Shown here: positions 8,431-17,222 of the stretch, piece after piece
Position numbering within the stretch: position 1 is the stretch's first letter
Layout of the letters: every line of letters begins with the position of its first letter
Assembly (NCBI GenBank): GCA_001028815.1
Contig: LDJB01000002.1
Location: 434,001-498,000 of the forward strand
DNA: 64,000 nucleotides
Direction of reading: 5' to 3'
Source: Peptococcaceae bacterium 1109
GTDB lineage: Bacteria > Bacillota > Limnochordia > Darwinibacteriales > Darwinibacteriaceae
Program-made: the position numbers and the translations under genes
The notes under the pieces: model-generated
The model's database searches: none
Told to the model about the DNA's origin: nothing
Seen by the model: only the letters and a program-made list of their open reading frames with translations

Positions 8431-9609
8431 TTGTCGTGTAGATTCGATGTAGTCACAGAGCGTACTGGGCTGAACTCTGTAAAATGGGACATGGCCCCGA
8501 AAGCTTACGGCTGTGACGACTTGATACCCATGTGGGTCGCGGACATGGACTTCCCCCCGCCCGATGCGGTAGTGGAAGCAGTAACAAAGCGGGCCCAGCT
8601 CAACTTTTATGGATACGAACACCTGCCTGAAAGCTATGTGGATTCCTTCTGCCGTTGGGTAGAGGATCGCCACCATTGGGCCATCTCCCGGGACTGGGTT
8701 ACCCACAGCCCCGGCGTGGTGGCCGGACTATCCTTCGCAGTGCAAGCCTTTACCCGCCCGGGGGATCAGATTGTGATTCAACCCCCGGTCTATCACCCCT
8801 TCTTCTCCGTGGTGGAGCGAAACAACCGGGTGCTAGTGGAAAACGAGTTGGTAGTGGAAAACGGGCAGTACCAGATAGACTTTGGACACTTAGAAGAGGC
8901 ATTCGCAGCGGGGGCTCGGGCCATGATCTTCTGCAGCCCACACAATCCGGTGGGTAGGGTGTGGGCCAAAGAAGAGTTAGAGCAGCTGGCAGAACTGGTA
9001 TGCCGTTATGACGTATTGGTGCTGGCCGATGAGATCTGGTCCGACTTAACCCTTCCAGGGCATGAGCACCTGTCCCTCGCCGCGTTGGGCGAGGACATCG
9101 CCAGCCGGTGTATCACCTTTATGGCGCCAAGCAAGACCTTTAACGTTGCAGGCTTCCACTTATCCAACCTAGTCATCCCTAGCCAGGAGCTGCGGGAAAC
9201 ATACTGCCAGTTCCTGCAAAGGCTTTCCTGGGGGCTGACGAACACCTTTGCGGTGCAAGGAGCACAGGCGGCGTATCTCTATGGAGCAGAGTGGCTCGAC
9301 GAACTCCGGGGATACCTCAAGGGGAATGTAGAGTATACCATGGGGGAACTCGCAAAAAGGATTCCGAGGATTAAGGTAATTCCCCCAGAAGGGACCTATT
9401 TGCTGTGGCTGGACTGCCGGGAGCTGCCCATTCCCCCAGCGGAACTGAACAGCTTCCTTGCGAAGGAAGCAGGGGTTGCCCTAAACGACGGCAAGATGTT
9501 CGGCAAGAACGGGTTAGGCTTCCAGCGCATGAACATAGCCTGTCCTCGCCAAACAATAGAAAAAGCCCTCCAGCGGATGGAAGAGGCTCTGAAAGGCCAA
9601 CAAGCTTAA
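8431..9609 (+). CDS. MalY/PatB-type PLP-dependent C-S lyase (aminotransferase fold)
   Basis: The 392-residue protein is a fold-type I PLP enzyme. It begins with FDVVTERTGLNSVKWD, has MWVADMDFPPP and SPGVVAGL, the PLP-contacting SPHNPVGRVW and ADEIWSDL, and the Schiff-base lysine in APSKTFNVAG. This order is that of the MalY/PatB cystathionine beta-lyase group, which cleaves cystathionine or cysteine conjugates to pyruvate, ammonia and a thiol. The TTG start abuts the malic enzyme stop and GGGAGGGGAG lies within the end of that gene. Both products of this operon can yield pyruvate. The exact substrate is open. Confidence 0.9.
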   Translation: MSCRFDVVTERTGLNSVKWDMAPKAYGCDDLIPMWVADMDFPPPDAVVEAVTKRAQLNFYGYEHLPESYVDSFCRWVEDRHHWAISRDWVTHSPGVVAGLSFAVQAFTRPGDQIVIQPPVYHPFFSVVERNNRVLVENELVVENGQYQIDFGHLEEAFAAGARAMIFCSPHNPVGRVWAKEELEQLAELVCRYDVLVLADEIWSDLTLPGHEHLSLAALGEDIASRCITFMAPSKTFNVAGFHLSNLVIPSQELRETYCQFLQRLSWGLTNTFAVQGAQAAYLYGAEWLDELRGYLKGNVEYTMGELAKRIPRIKVIPPEGTYLLWLDCRELPIPPAELNSFLAKEAGVALNDGKMFGKNGLGFQRMNIACPRQTIEKALQRMEEALKGQQA

Positions 9610-9628
9610 TTGTTGGCCTTTTGTTTTT
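9592..9628 (+). terminator. Terminator overlapping the end of the MalY-type gene
   Basis: AAAGGCCAACAA (9592-9603) pairs with TTGTTGGCCTTT (9610-9621); the stop codon TAA lies in the loop. A T-rich run follows. Confidence 0.9.
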
Positions 9629-9651
9629 CTTGCACGAAAAAAGGCAGGAAT

Positions 9652-9657
9652 ATAGGA
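9652..9657. repeat. Left copy of the IS target-site duplication
   Basis: ATAGGA, repeated at 11475-11480 immediately outside the other inverted repeat. Confidence 0.85.
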
Positions 9658-11474
9658 CCGACTTTCCGCACCCTTGAACCTCATGGAAAAATAGTTTCTG
9701 CCCAGCAGGGATTTGTTAGAATTTCGCGAACTGTTCTCTATCCAAATATTGGAGGGAGAATCAGTGCAGGTCTCAGCCAAACACCCAGGCGCAGCTAATC
9801 TCATGGCTCACCTATGCAAGGAGCTCGACATAGCCAGGTTCATAAACCACATGGTTACCTGGGATGACAGACAATGGAAGGTATCTCCCGGCACGGTGAT
9901 TACGGCTCTTGTTATCAACATCTTGGTTCACCGAAGGCCCCTCTACCGTGTGGAACGGTTCTATGAAGCCATGGACATGCCTCTGCTTTTTGAGGAGGAT
10001 ATTCAGGCTCAAGACCTCAACGATGACGCTCTAGGCCGGGCCCTTGATAGGCTAGCTGAGATCGACTGTCGGCAGCTGCTCGGAACTATCGCCTGCCGAG
10101 CGGCGAACATAGAAGATATGGAAATCCGCTCAGTACACGCCGATACCACCTCTTTTTCCGTCTACGGGTCGTATGAGAACGAAGACAGCAATGGAAGTTT
10201 TGAGAAACAGTTCATCGAGATCGTCTACGGCCACAGCAAAGACAAGCGAGATGATCTCAAGCAGCTCAAGTTCGGACTGATGGTTACCAATGACGGGTTT
10301 CCCATCGTGGGAACCGTTAACAGCGGCAACGAAAGCGACATGGTGTGGAGCCGGGATATACTCGATGAGTTCAAGGTCAGCTTTCTTGAGACCTGGAATG
10401 TGGCCTTTGTCGCTGACTCAGCCCTGATCACCATGGAGAACCTCAAAGCAATGGATGCCAAGAAGATCCGGTTCATCTCTGTTCTGCCCGGGCGATATTC
10501 TCTAGCCCAGGAGCTGCGGGACCGTGCTTGGGAAGAGGGAAGATGGCGTTATCGCGGCCCTATGTCCAAGGCCAAAGATGCGGCTCATTACTGGACACAG
10601 ACTCTGCAGGCCGAGTTTGCCGGTAGAGTCTACCGCTTCATCGTAGTCCGCTCTTCTAAGCTGGATAACCGCAAGGAGAAGAAGCTGGAGAGAGTTCTGG
10701 AAACTGAGCAGAAGGACCTCGCCAAGCTCAAAAAGCAGCTGGAAAAGGAATCGTTCCAATGTGAACCAGATGCCAAAGCCAGGCTGGATGCAGTTTTGGC
10801 AGAGAACAAAACGCTCCATAGGCTGACAGGCCGTGTTGTTAGGCAGCAGAAAATCAAACGCCCTCCTGGAAGACCACGGAAAGATCGGCAGGAAGCTGTT
10901 CTGGAGACGATCACTACCTTTCGGCTGGAAATCGACATCCATCCTCCAACGGAAGAGGCTCTCACTGAATGGCGTCAGCGGGAAGCCACCTTTGTGCTGA
11001 TAACCTCGGTGTCAGAGGATCTCTATGATGACTATGATGTCCTCAAAGAGTACAAGGGTCAGATCAACGTGGAAATGCGGTTTCGGTTCCTGAAGGATCC
11101 TATGTTTGTCAACGCCATCTACCTGAAGACCCCAAAGAGAGTCCAAGCACTGGGGTATGTGATCCTGCTGGCGGTTATGATAGCTTCCCTTCTGGAGATG
11201 AGGATCCGGGAGGCTATGGCCAAAGAGAAGGCAACGATCTCCACAGGCCCTCGTACTCTAGACCGCCCAACAGCCCGTGTACTGCTGGATATGCTCAACA
11301 CGATTCAGGTTGTCTATCTGACCTATGATGACCATGTAGAGCGCCATCTGCCTCACGATATCCCACCGGATGTTCTGAGGCTGCTCAAGTTCGCCGGCTA
11401 TGATGAACGGATCTACCTCGAAAATCCATTCAGAAAACCCACCTAATTCTCTGCCCAAGGGTGCGAAAAGCAGG
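9658..11474 (+). mobile_element. Complete IS1634-like insertion sequence with inverted repeats and target duplication
   Basis: The ends are imperfect 19-bp inverted repeats: left 9658-9676 CCGACTTTCCGCACCCTTG, right 11456-11474, which reads CCTGCTTTTCGCACCCTTG on the minus strand (16 of 19 match). The element is flanked by a 6-bp direct repeat ATAGGA at 9652-9657 and 11475-11480, so the insertion is intact and its borders are exact. It holds a single transposase gene. It lies between the malY terminator and the sugar ABC operon. Confidence 0.92.
9764..11446 (+). CDS. IS1634-family DDE transposase
   Basis: The 560-residue protein has the N-terminal region typical of IS1634 transposases (LMAHLCKELDIARFINHMV, then a small helical domain), followed by an RNase-H-like DDE domain. 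Candidate catalytic residues are Asp in SVHADTTSFSVYG, Asp in VAFVADSALIT and Glu in INVEMRFRFLKDP, with the usual long beta-strand insertion between the second and third. A coiled-coil stretch rich in Lys and Glu (about residues 310-360) sits in that insertion. GTG 9764 follows GGAGGG by 7 nt. The frame is uninterrupted and the element has both ends, so the copy may still be active. Confidence 0.93.
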   Translation: MQVSAKHPGAANLMAHLCKELDIARFINHMVTWDDRQWKVSPGTVITALVINILVHRRPLYRVERFYEAMDMPLLFEEDIQAQDLNDDALGRALDRLAEIDCRQLLGTIACRAANIEDMEIRSVHADTTSFSVYGSYENEDSNGSFEKQFIEIVYGHSKDKRDDLKQLKFGLMVTNDGFPIVGTVNSGNESDMVWSRDILDEFKVSFLETWNVAFVADSALITMENLKAMDAKKIRFISVLPGRYSLAQELRDRAWEEGRWRYRGPMSKAKDAAHYWTQTLQAEFAGRVYRFIVVRSSKLDNRKEKKLERVLETEQKDLAKLKKQLEKESFQCEPDAKARLDAVLAENKTLHRLTGRVVRQQKIKRPPGRPRKDRQEAVLETITTFRLEIDIHPPTEEALTEWRQREATFVLITSVSEDLYDDYDVLKEYKGQINVEMRFRFLKDPMFVNAIYLKTPKRVQALGYVILLAVMIASLLEMRIREAMAKEKATISTGPRTLDRPTARVLLDMLNTIQVVYLTYDDHVERHLPHDIPPDVLRLLKFAGYDERIYLENPFRKPT

Positions 11475-11480
11475 ATAGGA
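11475..11480. repeat. Right copy of the IS target-site duplication
   Basis: ATAGGA, identical to 9652-9657. Confidence 0.85.
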
Positions 11481-11529
11481 AGACTTGCCGAAATGTTAGG
11501 CGTAGGTTAATATCATGGAGGTGCATTGA

Positions 11530-12858
11530 ATGTTTCAAAAGCGGAGTAAAAGCATTCTCATGGCCGCGCTCGTCCTTGTCCTAGCTCTCGGCGGGATCGC
11601 GACCGCACAAGCGCCAGTGACCGTAGAGTTCTGGCACAGCATGACAGGCTCTCGCCTGGAAGTGTTGAACAAGGTTGTTGCAGACTTTAACGCCCTCGAC
11701 CCAACAATGCAGATTGAACCAGTCCTCGTTGGAACCTATGAAGAGTGCTTGACTCGGTTTAGGGCAGCATACCAAGCTCGCCAAGAACCAGGTATCGTTC
11801 AGATCTATGAAGTGGGGACCCAGACCATGCACGACAGCGGCATGATCATCCCGGCTTACCAGATTCCAGAAAGACTGGGCGAGACTTGGGACTTCGGCCA
11901 ATACATTCGGCCTATCGTCCAATACTACTCCAAAGATGGCAACCTGTGGTCGTGGCCTTTCGCCTCTTCCACAGCCATGATCTACTACAACGCTGACCAT
12001 CTCCGGGCCGCAGGCCTCGATCCTAACAAGCCGCCCACAACCTGGGAAGAGATGTATGAATACGGCAAGAAGCTGGTTGAGGCTGGAGTAGTAAAGCATG
12101 CCCTCTCCTACGGCTGGCCGGATTGGATGTTCGAAAATGCCCTATCCCTCCACGACCTGGAGTATGCCAACATGGGCAACGGCCGTCTAGGGCGCCCCAC
12201 CGAGGTAAGCTGGCCCAACGAATTCACCGACGAGCTCCTTGACATCTGGGCGAAGATGGCCAAGGACAATGTCTGGATTTACGGTGGAGCGGAGTACAAT
12301 GCTAACGCTGCTTTCCAAAGCGGTGAGATTACATTCCTGATGCAGTCTACTTCCTCCTTGGATGGAATCTTGAAGACCGTTGGGGACAGCTTCGAAGTCC
12401 GCACAACCTTCCTGCCGCGGCTTGCCAACCCCAAGTATGCCCGGGGCAACTCTCTCATCGGTGGCAACAGCTTGTACGTTTCCAACCGGGTGAGCGATGC
12501 TGAGCTTAAGGTAATCTTCGAGTTCTTCAAGTATCTCTCTCGGACCGACGTATCTGTCTACTGGCACAAGAACACCGGCTACTTCCCAGCAACCAACGCT
12601 GCTGTGAAGGCTCTTATGGACGAAGGCTGGTTCACCCAAAGCCCGAACCACTTGACTGCTTTCCTCCAAATCCTCAGCGGCAAGACAGATACAAATGCCT
12701 CTGCAGGCATGCGGATGGGCCCCTTCGCCCAGTCTCGGGAATGGGTCCGGACAGCCCTGGAGAAGATCGCCAACGGCGAAGATCCTAAGGCTGCTCTGAA
12801 ATACTCTGCTGAGCAAGTGAATGCTCTCTTGGCTGAGTACAACGAGTTCTTTGAATAA
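11530..12858 (+). CDS. Sugar ABC transporter substrate-binding protein (UgpB/MalE type)
   Basis: The 442-residue secreted protein has a signal peptide ending ALGGIATAQA and then VTVEFWHSMTGSRLEVLNKVVADFN, the standard N-terminus of cluster-B (family 1) binding proteins. Later motifs such as WSWPFASSTAMIYYNADHLRAAGLDP and the WEEMYEYGKKL helix fit glycerol-3-phosphate or oligosaccharide binders of the UgpB group. There is no lipobox Cys, so the protein is either released or held in a periplasm-like space, which fits an outer membrane. ATG 11530 follows GGAGGTG. Two permeases follow; no ATPase gene is nearby, so a shared MsmK-like ATPase is expected. Confidence 0.92.
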   Translation: MFQKRSKSILMAALVLVLALGGIATAQAPVTVEFWHSMTGSRLEVLNKVVADFNALDPTMQIEPVLVGTYEECLTRFRAAYQARQEPGIVQIYEVGTQTMHDSGMIIPAYQIPERLGETWDFGQYIRPIVQYYSKDGNLWSWPFASSTAMIYYNADHLRAAGLDPNKPPTTWEEMYEYGKKLVEAGVVKHALSYGWPDWMFENALSLHDLEYANMGNGRLGRPTEVSWPNEFTDELLDIWAKMAKDNVWIYGGAEYNANAAFQSGEITFLMQSTSSLDGILKTVGDSFEVRTTFLPRLANPKYARGNSLIGGNSLYVSNRVSDAELKVIFEFFKYLSRTDVSVYWHKNTGYFPATNAAVKALMDEGWFTQSPNHLTAFLQILSGKTDTNASAGMRMGPFAQSREWVRTALEKIANGEDPKAALKYSAEQVNALLAEYNEFFE

Positions 12859-12894
12859 CAGTCTCCTTTTGAAGGAGGGCTAGGCCCGCCTAAA

Positions 12895-12923
12895 ATCACC
12901 GGAGGAGCCTCTCCTCCGGTGAT
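12895..12923 (+). terminator. Intercistronic hairpin between binding-protein and permease genes
   Basis: A perfect 13-bp stem ATCACCGGAGGAG (12895-12907) pairs with CTCCTCCGGTGAT (12911-12923) around a 3-nt loop; a weak T-rich tail (CTTTACGTTTTT) follows. It probably terminates part of the transcription or protects the 3' end of the binding-protein mRNA, giving more binding protein than permease. Confidence 0.8.
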
Positions 12924-12957
12924 CTTTACGTTTTTAGGAGCACGAGGAGGTTTCGAA

Positions 12958-13839
12958 TTGAACAGATTTCCTAATCACCGCATTCTCCCCTATGCCTTAG
13001 TCATGCCATCAATCGCGGTAATCGCCATCTTTCTGATTATCCCCTTTGGGCAGGCGGTTTACTTGTCTTTCCATCGGGTTTCGCCTTTTGGCGCCCTGCG
13101 CAATGTGGGCTGGCGAAACTATGTCGAGATGTTTGCTTCCGCAGAGTACCTGTTCAGTTTTAGAAACACCATGATCTTTTCAGCGCTAGTGATCGGCGTT
13201 GGCCTAACCATCGCGCTCTGCATCGCACTTCTTACCACCCAGAAAATCCGCGGTGCAGCCTTCTACCAAATTGCTTTTATCTGGACTTACGCGATGTCGC
13301 CCATCATTGCCGGTGTCATGTGGTCGTTGATCTTTGATCCCGCGATTGGAATCATGGCTCGTCTTATCGGCAGTGCCACCGGGTATTCTATTAACTACTT
13401 TACCGATCCAGTGGCGGCCTTTCTCTTAGTGACAGCGGCATCGGTGTGGATTATGCTAGGTTACAATATTTGCTTTTTCGTGGCTGGGCTCCAAAACGTC
13501 CCCCACGAACTGAAGGAAGCGGCCTGGATCGATGGGGCCACCACCTGGCAGACCTTTTGGGTTGTAACCTTCCCAATGCTCAGCCCCACAACAGCCTTCT
13601 TGGTGTTCGTCAATACTGTGTATGCCTTCTTCCAGTCCTTTGGCATGATCGATGTGGTCACCCAAGGGGGCCCCAACCGCTCTACCGAGTTCCTCATCTA
13701 CAAGATCTACAGGGACGGATTCGGGCGGATGCAAGAAGGGCAGGCCGCAGCTCAATCTGTGTTCTTGTTCGTCTTGATCGCCATCGTGGGGGCGGTTCAG
13801 ATCTACACATCTACGAAGAAGTCGGTCTACGACCGTTAG
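12958..13839 (+). CDS. Sugar ABC transporter permease (MalF/UgpA type)
   Basis: The 293-residue membrane protein has six hydrophobic helices and the cytoplasmic EAA loop ELKEAAWIDGATTWQTFWVVTFPML that docks the ATPase. TTG 12958 is chosen because GAGGAGG (12944-12950) lies 7 nt upstream; the longer frame would start inside the upstream hairpin. It follows the binding-protein gene through that hairpin and precedes the second permease by 17 bp. Confidence 0.92.
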   Translation: MNRFPNHRILPYALVMPSIAVIAIFLIIPFGQAVYLSFHRVSPFGALRNVGWRNYVEMFASAEYLFSFRNTMIFSALVIGVGLTIALCIALLTTQKIRGAAFYQIAFIWTYAMSPIIAGVMWSLIFDPAIGIMARLIGSATGYSINYFTDPVAAFLLVTAASVWIMLGYNICFFVAGLQNVPHELKEAAWIDGATTWQTFWVVTFPMLSPTTAFLVFVNTVYAFFQSFGMIDVVTQGGPNRSTEFLIYKIYRDGFGRMQEGQAAAQSVFLFVLIAIVGAVQIYTSTKKSVYDR

Positions 13840-13856
13840 AAGGAGGGTGACAGTAC

Positions 13857-14684
13857 ATGAACAGGAAAACGCTGAATACTGTACTAACCCACGCGATATT
13901 GATCATCACCCTGATCGGGGTAGCCTTCCCCATGTATTACGCCTTCGTCATGGCTACCCATACCCATCAGGATGCCTATGCTTTTCCACCCATTCTCCGC
14001 CCCGGCAACCAACTGTGGAACAACATGAAAACGGCGTGGGACCGGGTCAATATGGGCACCCTTTTGAAGAACAGCGCTATCATTGCCGTTGTGGTGTCTG
14101 TGGGTAAGATCGCCTTCTCCATCATGGCGGCGTTTGCATTTACCCATTTCAAGTTCAGGGGCAGCTGGTTCTTGTTCCCCCTGTGTATGGTGACCCAGAT
14201 GATGCCCCTGCCTGTGCGTGTCATTCCTCTGTACCGCATGATGGCCAGTTGGAACTGGCTGAACACGTACCGGGCTCTCACCATCCCCTATTTTGCCAGT
14301 ACTACTGGGATTATCTTGTTCCGGCAGTTCTACCTGACCGTACCCCAGGAACTCGCGGATGCAGCCCGGGTCGATGGCGCAACCCCTATGCAGTATCTGT
14401 GGAATATCCTCCTGCCCTTGTCTTGGACCAACGTAGCAGCTCTACTCGTGATTGAGTTCGTCTATATGTGGAACGAGTACCTCTGGCCCAACATCGCCAC
14501 AACGGACTCGGGGATGCGCGTGGCCCAGATTGGACTGCGCATGCTCTACACCTCCGAGCGGGGCGCTGCGGAGTGGAACATCATCATGGCTGGCTTGCTC
14601 ATCATCATGCTGCCGCCCCTGCTTCTCTTGATAGTCTTCCGCAGGCAGTTCGCCCAAGGCATTGCCATGCAGACAACGAAATAG
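13857..14684 (+). CDS. Sugar ABC transporter permease (MalG/UgpE type)
   Basis: The 275-residue inner-membrane protein has six helices and the EAA-loop sequence ELADAARVDGATPMQYLWNILLPL. The N-terminus (ILIITLIGVAFPMYYAFVMATHTHQDAY) is typical of the second permease of carbohydrate importers. ATG 13857 follows AAGGAGGGTG. It is the last gene of the operon, with a bidirectional hairpin immediately after. Confidence 0.92.
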   Translation: MNRKTLNTVLTHAILIITLIGVAFPMYYAFVMATHTHQDAYAFPPILRPGNQLWNNMKTAWDRVNMGTLLKNSAIIAVVVSVGKIAFSIMAAFAFTHFKFRGSWFLFPLCMVTQMMPLPVRVIPLYRMMASWNWLNTYRALTIPYFASTTGIILFRQFYLTVPQELADAARVDGATPMQYLWNILLPLSWTNVAALLVIEFVYMWNEYLWPNIATTDSGMRVAQIGLRMLYTSERGAAEWNIIMAGLLIIMLPPLLLLIVFRRQFAQGIAMQTTK

Positions 14685-14697
14685 GGATGAATTAAGA

Positions 14698-14725
14698 AAA
14701 CCGGCTACGGCCGGTTTCCTTGTTT
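14698..14725. terminator. Bidirectional terminator between permease and mscS
   Basis: AAACCGGC (14698-14705) pairs with GCCGGTTT (14710-14717). T-rich tracts lie on both sides, serving the two convergent transcripts. Confidence 0.8.
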
Positions 14726-15526
14726 TACACGCACATCAAGCTGTTCAAAGGGAATCTCAATGCCTGCTGCATCTAGCCCTTCCTTGATGTTCTCGTTGAG
14801 CTTGAAATAGCACGTCCAGTAGTCTTTCACAGGTGCCCACGCCCGAAGGTAGAACACCATGCCGTGCGGGCTAAAGTCACCTAAGGCAACAAACGGAGCA
14901 GGGTCGTCAAGGAGCCCAGGGACTGCCCTTGCTGCATTGAGCAGGACTTCTTTCACCTGCTGAATATCAGAATCAAAGGAGACTAACACCTTAATGTTAG
15001 CCCGGCGCGTTGGATTCGCCGAATAGTTCACTGTGGATGCATTCGAGAGGGTGGAATTGGGTAGAATCACCTTTTGGTTGTCAGGGGTATGCAGGATGGT
15101 GTAGAACACCTGGATTTCCCTTACTGTACCTGAATAGCCCCCTGCTTCGATGAAATCCCCTACCTTGAATGGTTTCAGGAGCAGAATCAGGACCCCACCC
15201 GCGAAGTTTGAGAGTGAACCCTGGAAAGCAAGGCCTATAGCTAAGCCTGCTGCCCCGATGAGGGCCACAAAGGACGTTACTTCTATTCCTGCGGTAGCTG
15301 CCACCGAAAGGAGTAGAAGTGCCTGCAGAGCCATGCTGAGCAGCGAAGACAAGAACGTATGCAGCGACTCCTCCACATGGAGCTTGGTCATGCGCCGCTC
15401 TGCCAGGTTGATAGCGACCTTCACTAGCTGGCGCCCAGCAAAGAAAACTATGGCAGCCAGTATGAGCCTGCCCGCATACTGCACAACAATCCCCCACAGA
15501 TTAGACACGGTGGACATCGCGTCCAT
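14705..15526 (-). CDS. mscS: Small-conductance mechanosensitive channel
   Basis: The 273-residue protein matches the length and order of E. coli MscS (286 residues). There are three N-terminal helices, the pore helix with its Gly/Ala pattern (FVALIGAAGLAIGLAFQGSLSNFAGGVLILLLKPFKVGDFIE), the beta-domain, and the C-terminal beta-strand IPFEQLDV. It opens under membrane tension to release solutes on osmotic downshock. Its ATG overlaps the stop of the upstream Gfo/Idh gene by one base (TAATG), implying coupled translation in an operon with the nitroreductase and oxidoreductase. Confidence 0.94.
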   Translation of the reverse strand: MDAMSTVSNLWGIVVQYAGRLILAAIVFFAGRQLVKVAINLAERRMTKLHVEESLHTFLSSLLSMALQALLLLSVAATAGIEVTSFVALIGAAGLAIGLAFQGSLSNFAGGVLILLLKPFKVGDFIEAGGYSGTVREIQVFYTILHTPDNQKVILPNSTLSNASTVNYSANPTRRANIKVLVSFDSDIQQVKEVLLNAARAVPGLLDDPAPFVALGDFSPHGMVFYLRAWAPVKDYWTCYFKLNENIKEGLDAAGIEIPFEQLDVRVKQGNRP

Positions 15527-16569
15527 TACAACTTAACCTCCTGTCCTAGACGAGCTGAATTATAGATGCCGTTTAGGATTTTTTGGACAGCCATCCCATC
15601 TTCCAAAGTGGCGATGGGTTCCTGGTTGCCTTTGATGCAGTCAATGAAGTGGCGGATCTCGTTGAAAAATGCATCCTGTTGTTCCACAACGGGAGTGCTG
15701 TCCATGAGGTAACCCTCAACCTCATCGTAAATGCAGAAGGGTTCCAGGCTCGCCCCAGCTTTTGTACCGAAGATCTCGCTGTAGAAGCCCCGCTCCTTGC
15801 CGTTAATTGCCCAGCTCACATCAACAGTCATTGCCGAGCCGTCCCTAAAGCGAATCAGTGCTGCAGCAGAGTCTTCTGTTTCAAAGACAAGCTCATCTGT
15901 ATCCAAGGCTTCCCAGCGGCTCACACCCTTGGTCTTGTAGTCCCCGATTTTGGAGTACGTCACCGCGCTGACACTCACCGGATCAGGCTTGCCCATGAAA
16001 TACCATGTCAAATCAATGATATGCACTCCAATATCGATCACGGGGCCTCCGCCCGCCTTGCTTAGGTCAGTAAACCAACCTAGAGGAGTACCCCGGCGGC
16101 GGATAAACCCGCACTTAGCGTAGTAGATGTCCCCGAACCTGCCCGCCTCTGCCAGCTCCTTAATAACCTTGCTGTCTGACCGGAAGCGGGAAACAAAGCC
16201 CATCATGAAAGTGACCTGGTTCTTGCGCACCGCTTCCGCCATAGCCTCTGTCTCTGCAACTGTCATGGCCATAGGTTTCTCGCACAGAATGTGTTTCCCT
16301 GCATTGGCCGCGGCGATCACTGCTTCCATGTGGCCGTTATTCCAGGTGCACACGCTTATCCCGTCCAGCTCATCCATACCCACAAGTTCCTCTAGGCTTT
16401 TGGCAGCATACTTAAAGCCGTACTTCTCTGCCACTTCCCGGGCACGGGATTCCTTGATGTCGTACACTGCGTAAAGCTCCACATCCTTCTGGGCAAGGTA
16501 CGCGGGGATGTGAGCAGATTGGGCGATGTTCCCAGCTCCAATAATCCCGATACGGACTTTATCAGCCAT
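15526..16569 (-). CDS. Gfo/Idh/MocA-family oxidoreductase
   Basis: The 347-residue protein has an N-terminal Rossmann motif VRIGIIGAGNIAQSAHIPAY, the EKP motif in ILCEKPMAMT, and the second-domain signature GGGPVIDIGVHIIDLTWYFMG, whose DxGxHxxD pattern is stronger than in the oxidoreductase at 2753-3751. It is probably a sugar or cyclitol dehydrogenase. The start is ambiguous between ATG 16575 and ATG 16569; the second has better spacing (about 9 nt) from GGAGG. It lies 16 bp after the nitroreductase gene and overlaps mscS. Confidence 0.9.
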   Translation of the reverse strand: MADKVRIGIIGAGNIAQSAHIPAYLAQKDVELYAVYDIKESRAREVAEKYGFKYAAKSLEELVGMDELDGISVCTWNNGHMEAVIAAANAGKHILCEKPMAMTVAETEAMAEAVRKNQVTFMMGFVSRFRSDSKVIKELAEAGRFGDIYYAKCGFIRRRGTPLGWFTDLSKAGGGPVIDIGVHIIDLTWYFMGKPDPVSVSAVTYSKIGDYKTKGVSRWEALDTDELVFETEDSAAALIRFRDGSAMTVDVSWAINGKERGFYSEIFGTKAGASLEPFCIYDEVEGYLMDSTPVVEQQDAFFNEIRHFIDCIKGNQEPIATLEDGMAVQKILNGIYNSARLGQEVKL

Positions 16570-16585
16570 AGGCATCTTCCTCCAT

Positions 16586-17092
16586 CTAAAATTTGTTATA
16601 CGACACTATTTCTGCGAAGGGGCGCCGGGGCCGCGGGGCCGGCTCCTCTTCAGGATAGCCCACAGCCATAAGCTGCACGATTTGGTGTTCCTCCGGTATC
16701 CCCAGAAGCTGCCTCATTTCCTCTTGGGGGAATCCCCCAATCCAGCACGTCCCCAAACCCATCTCTACCGCTAGCAAGGATACCTGCGTAAGGGCGATTG
16801 TCACATCCACAATATAAGGGGGTATTCCGCAGCGCATCACCCGCGTTGGCTCTAGCCCCACTCCCGCAATTACCATGGGCGCTCCCCCAAGAAAATCCTG
16901 ACCTGAAATCTGGGCAACCTTTTGGATAAGCTCCTTTTCTGTGACAGCAATAAACCTCCACTCCTGGCGGTTGCGGGCCGAGGGTGCAAGCTGCGCAGCG
17001 GTGAGGAGGAGATCCACTTCCTCTCGAGTCAACTCCCGGCTCGCATACTTCCGAATGCTGCGCCGCTTTTCGATGGCTGTGCGAACGTCCAC
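16586..17092 (-). CDS. Nitroreductase-family FMN oxidoreductase
   Basis: The 168-residue protein carries the family's N-terminal FMN-binding helix signature (EKRRSIRKYASRELT), the APSARNRQEWRF segment, and the C-terminal GLGTCWIGGF and AVGYPEE motifs. Members are dimeric flavoenzymes that reduce nitro compounds, quinones or other electrophiles with NAD(P)H. GTG 17092 is chosen because AAAGGAG at 17105-17111 merges with the alternative GTG at 17104 and leaves no spacing for it. It heads a three-gene minus-strand operon with Gfo/Idh and mscS. Confidence 0.9.
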   Translation of the reverse strand: MDVRTAIEKRRSIRKYASRELTREEVDLLLTAAQLAPSARNRQEWRFIAVTEKELIQKVAQISGQDFLGGAPMVIAGVGLEPTRVMRCGIPPYIVDVTIALTQVSLLAVEMGLGTCWIGGFPQEEMRQLLGIPEEHQIVQLMAVGYPEEEPAPRPRRPFAEIVSYNKF

Positions 17093-17171
17093 TGTATCTT
17101 TCACTCCTTTCGGTCTTTACACTACTAATATTTGCCACCTGAAACCGTAAATCCTGTGCCGCAACAGAAAA

Positions 17172-17204
17172 GCGCGTGTCCAGGGGAATGCCCTGTACAC
17201 GCGC
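17172..17204 (-). terminator. Terminator after the tlp gene
   Basis: Outer stem GCGCGTGT/ACACGCGC (17172-17179 with 17197-17204) and inner stem CAGGG/CCCTG; a T run follows on the minus strand and also on the plus strand. Confidence 0.85.
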
Positions 17205-17222
17205 CTTTTTGCGTTGTTTCTG

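Noticed and set aside
11485-11513. Promoter TTGCCG-N17-TAATAT just after the IS
   Set aside because: Its start site would fall inside the RBS of the binding-protein gene, leaving no usable leader.
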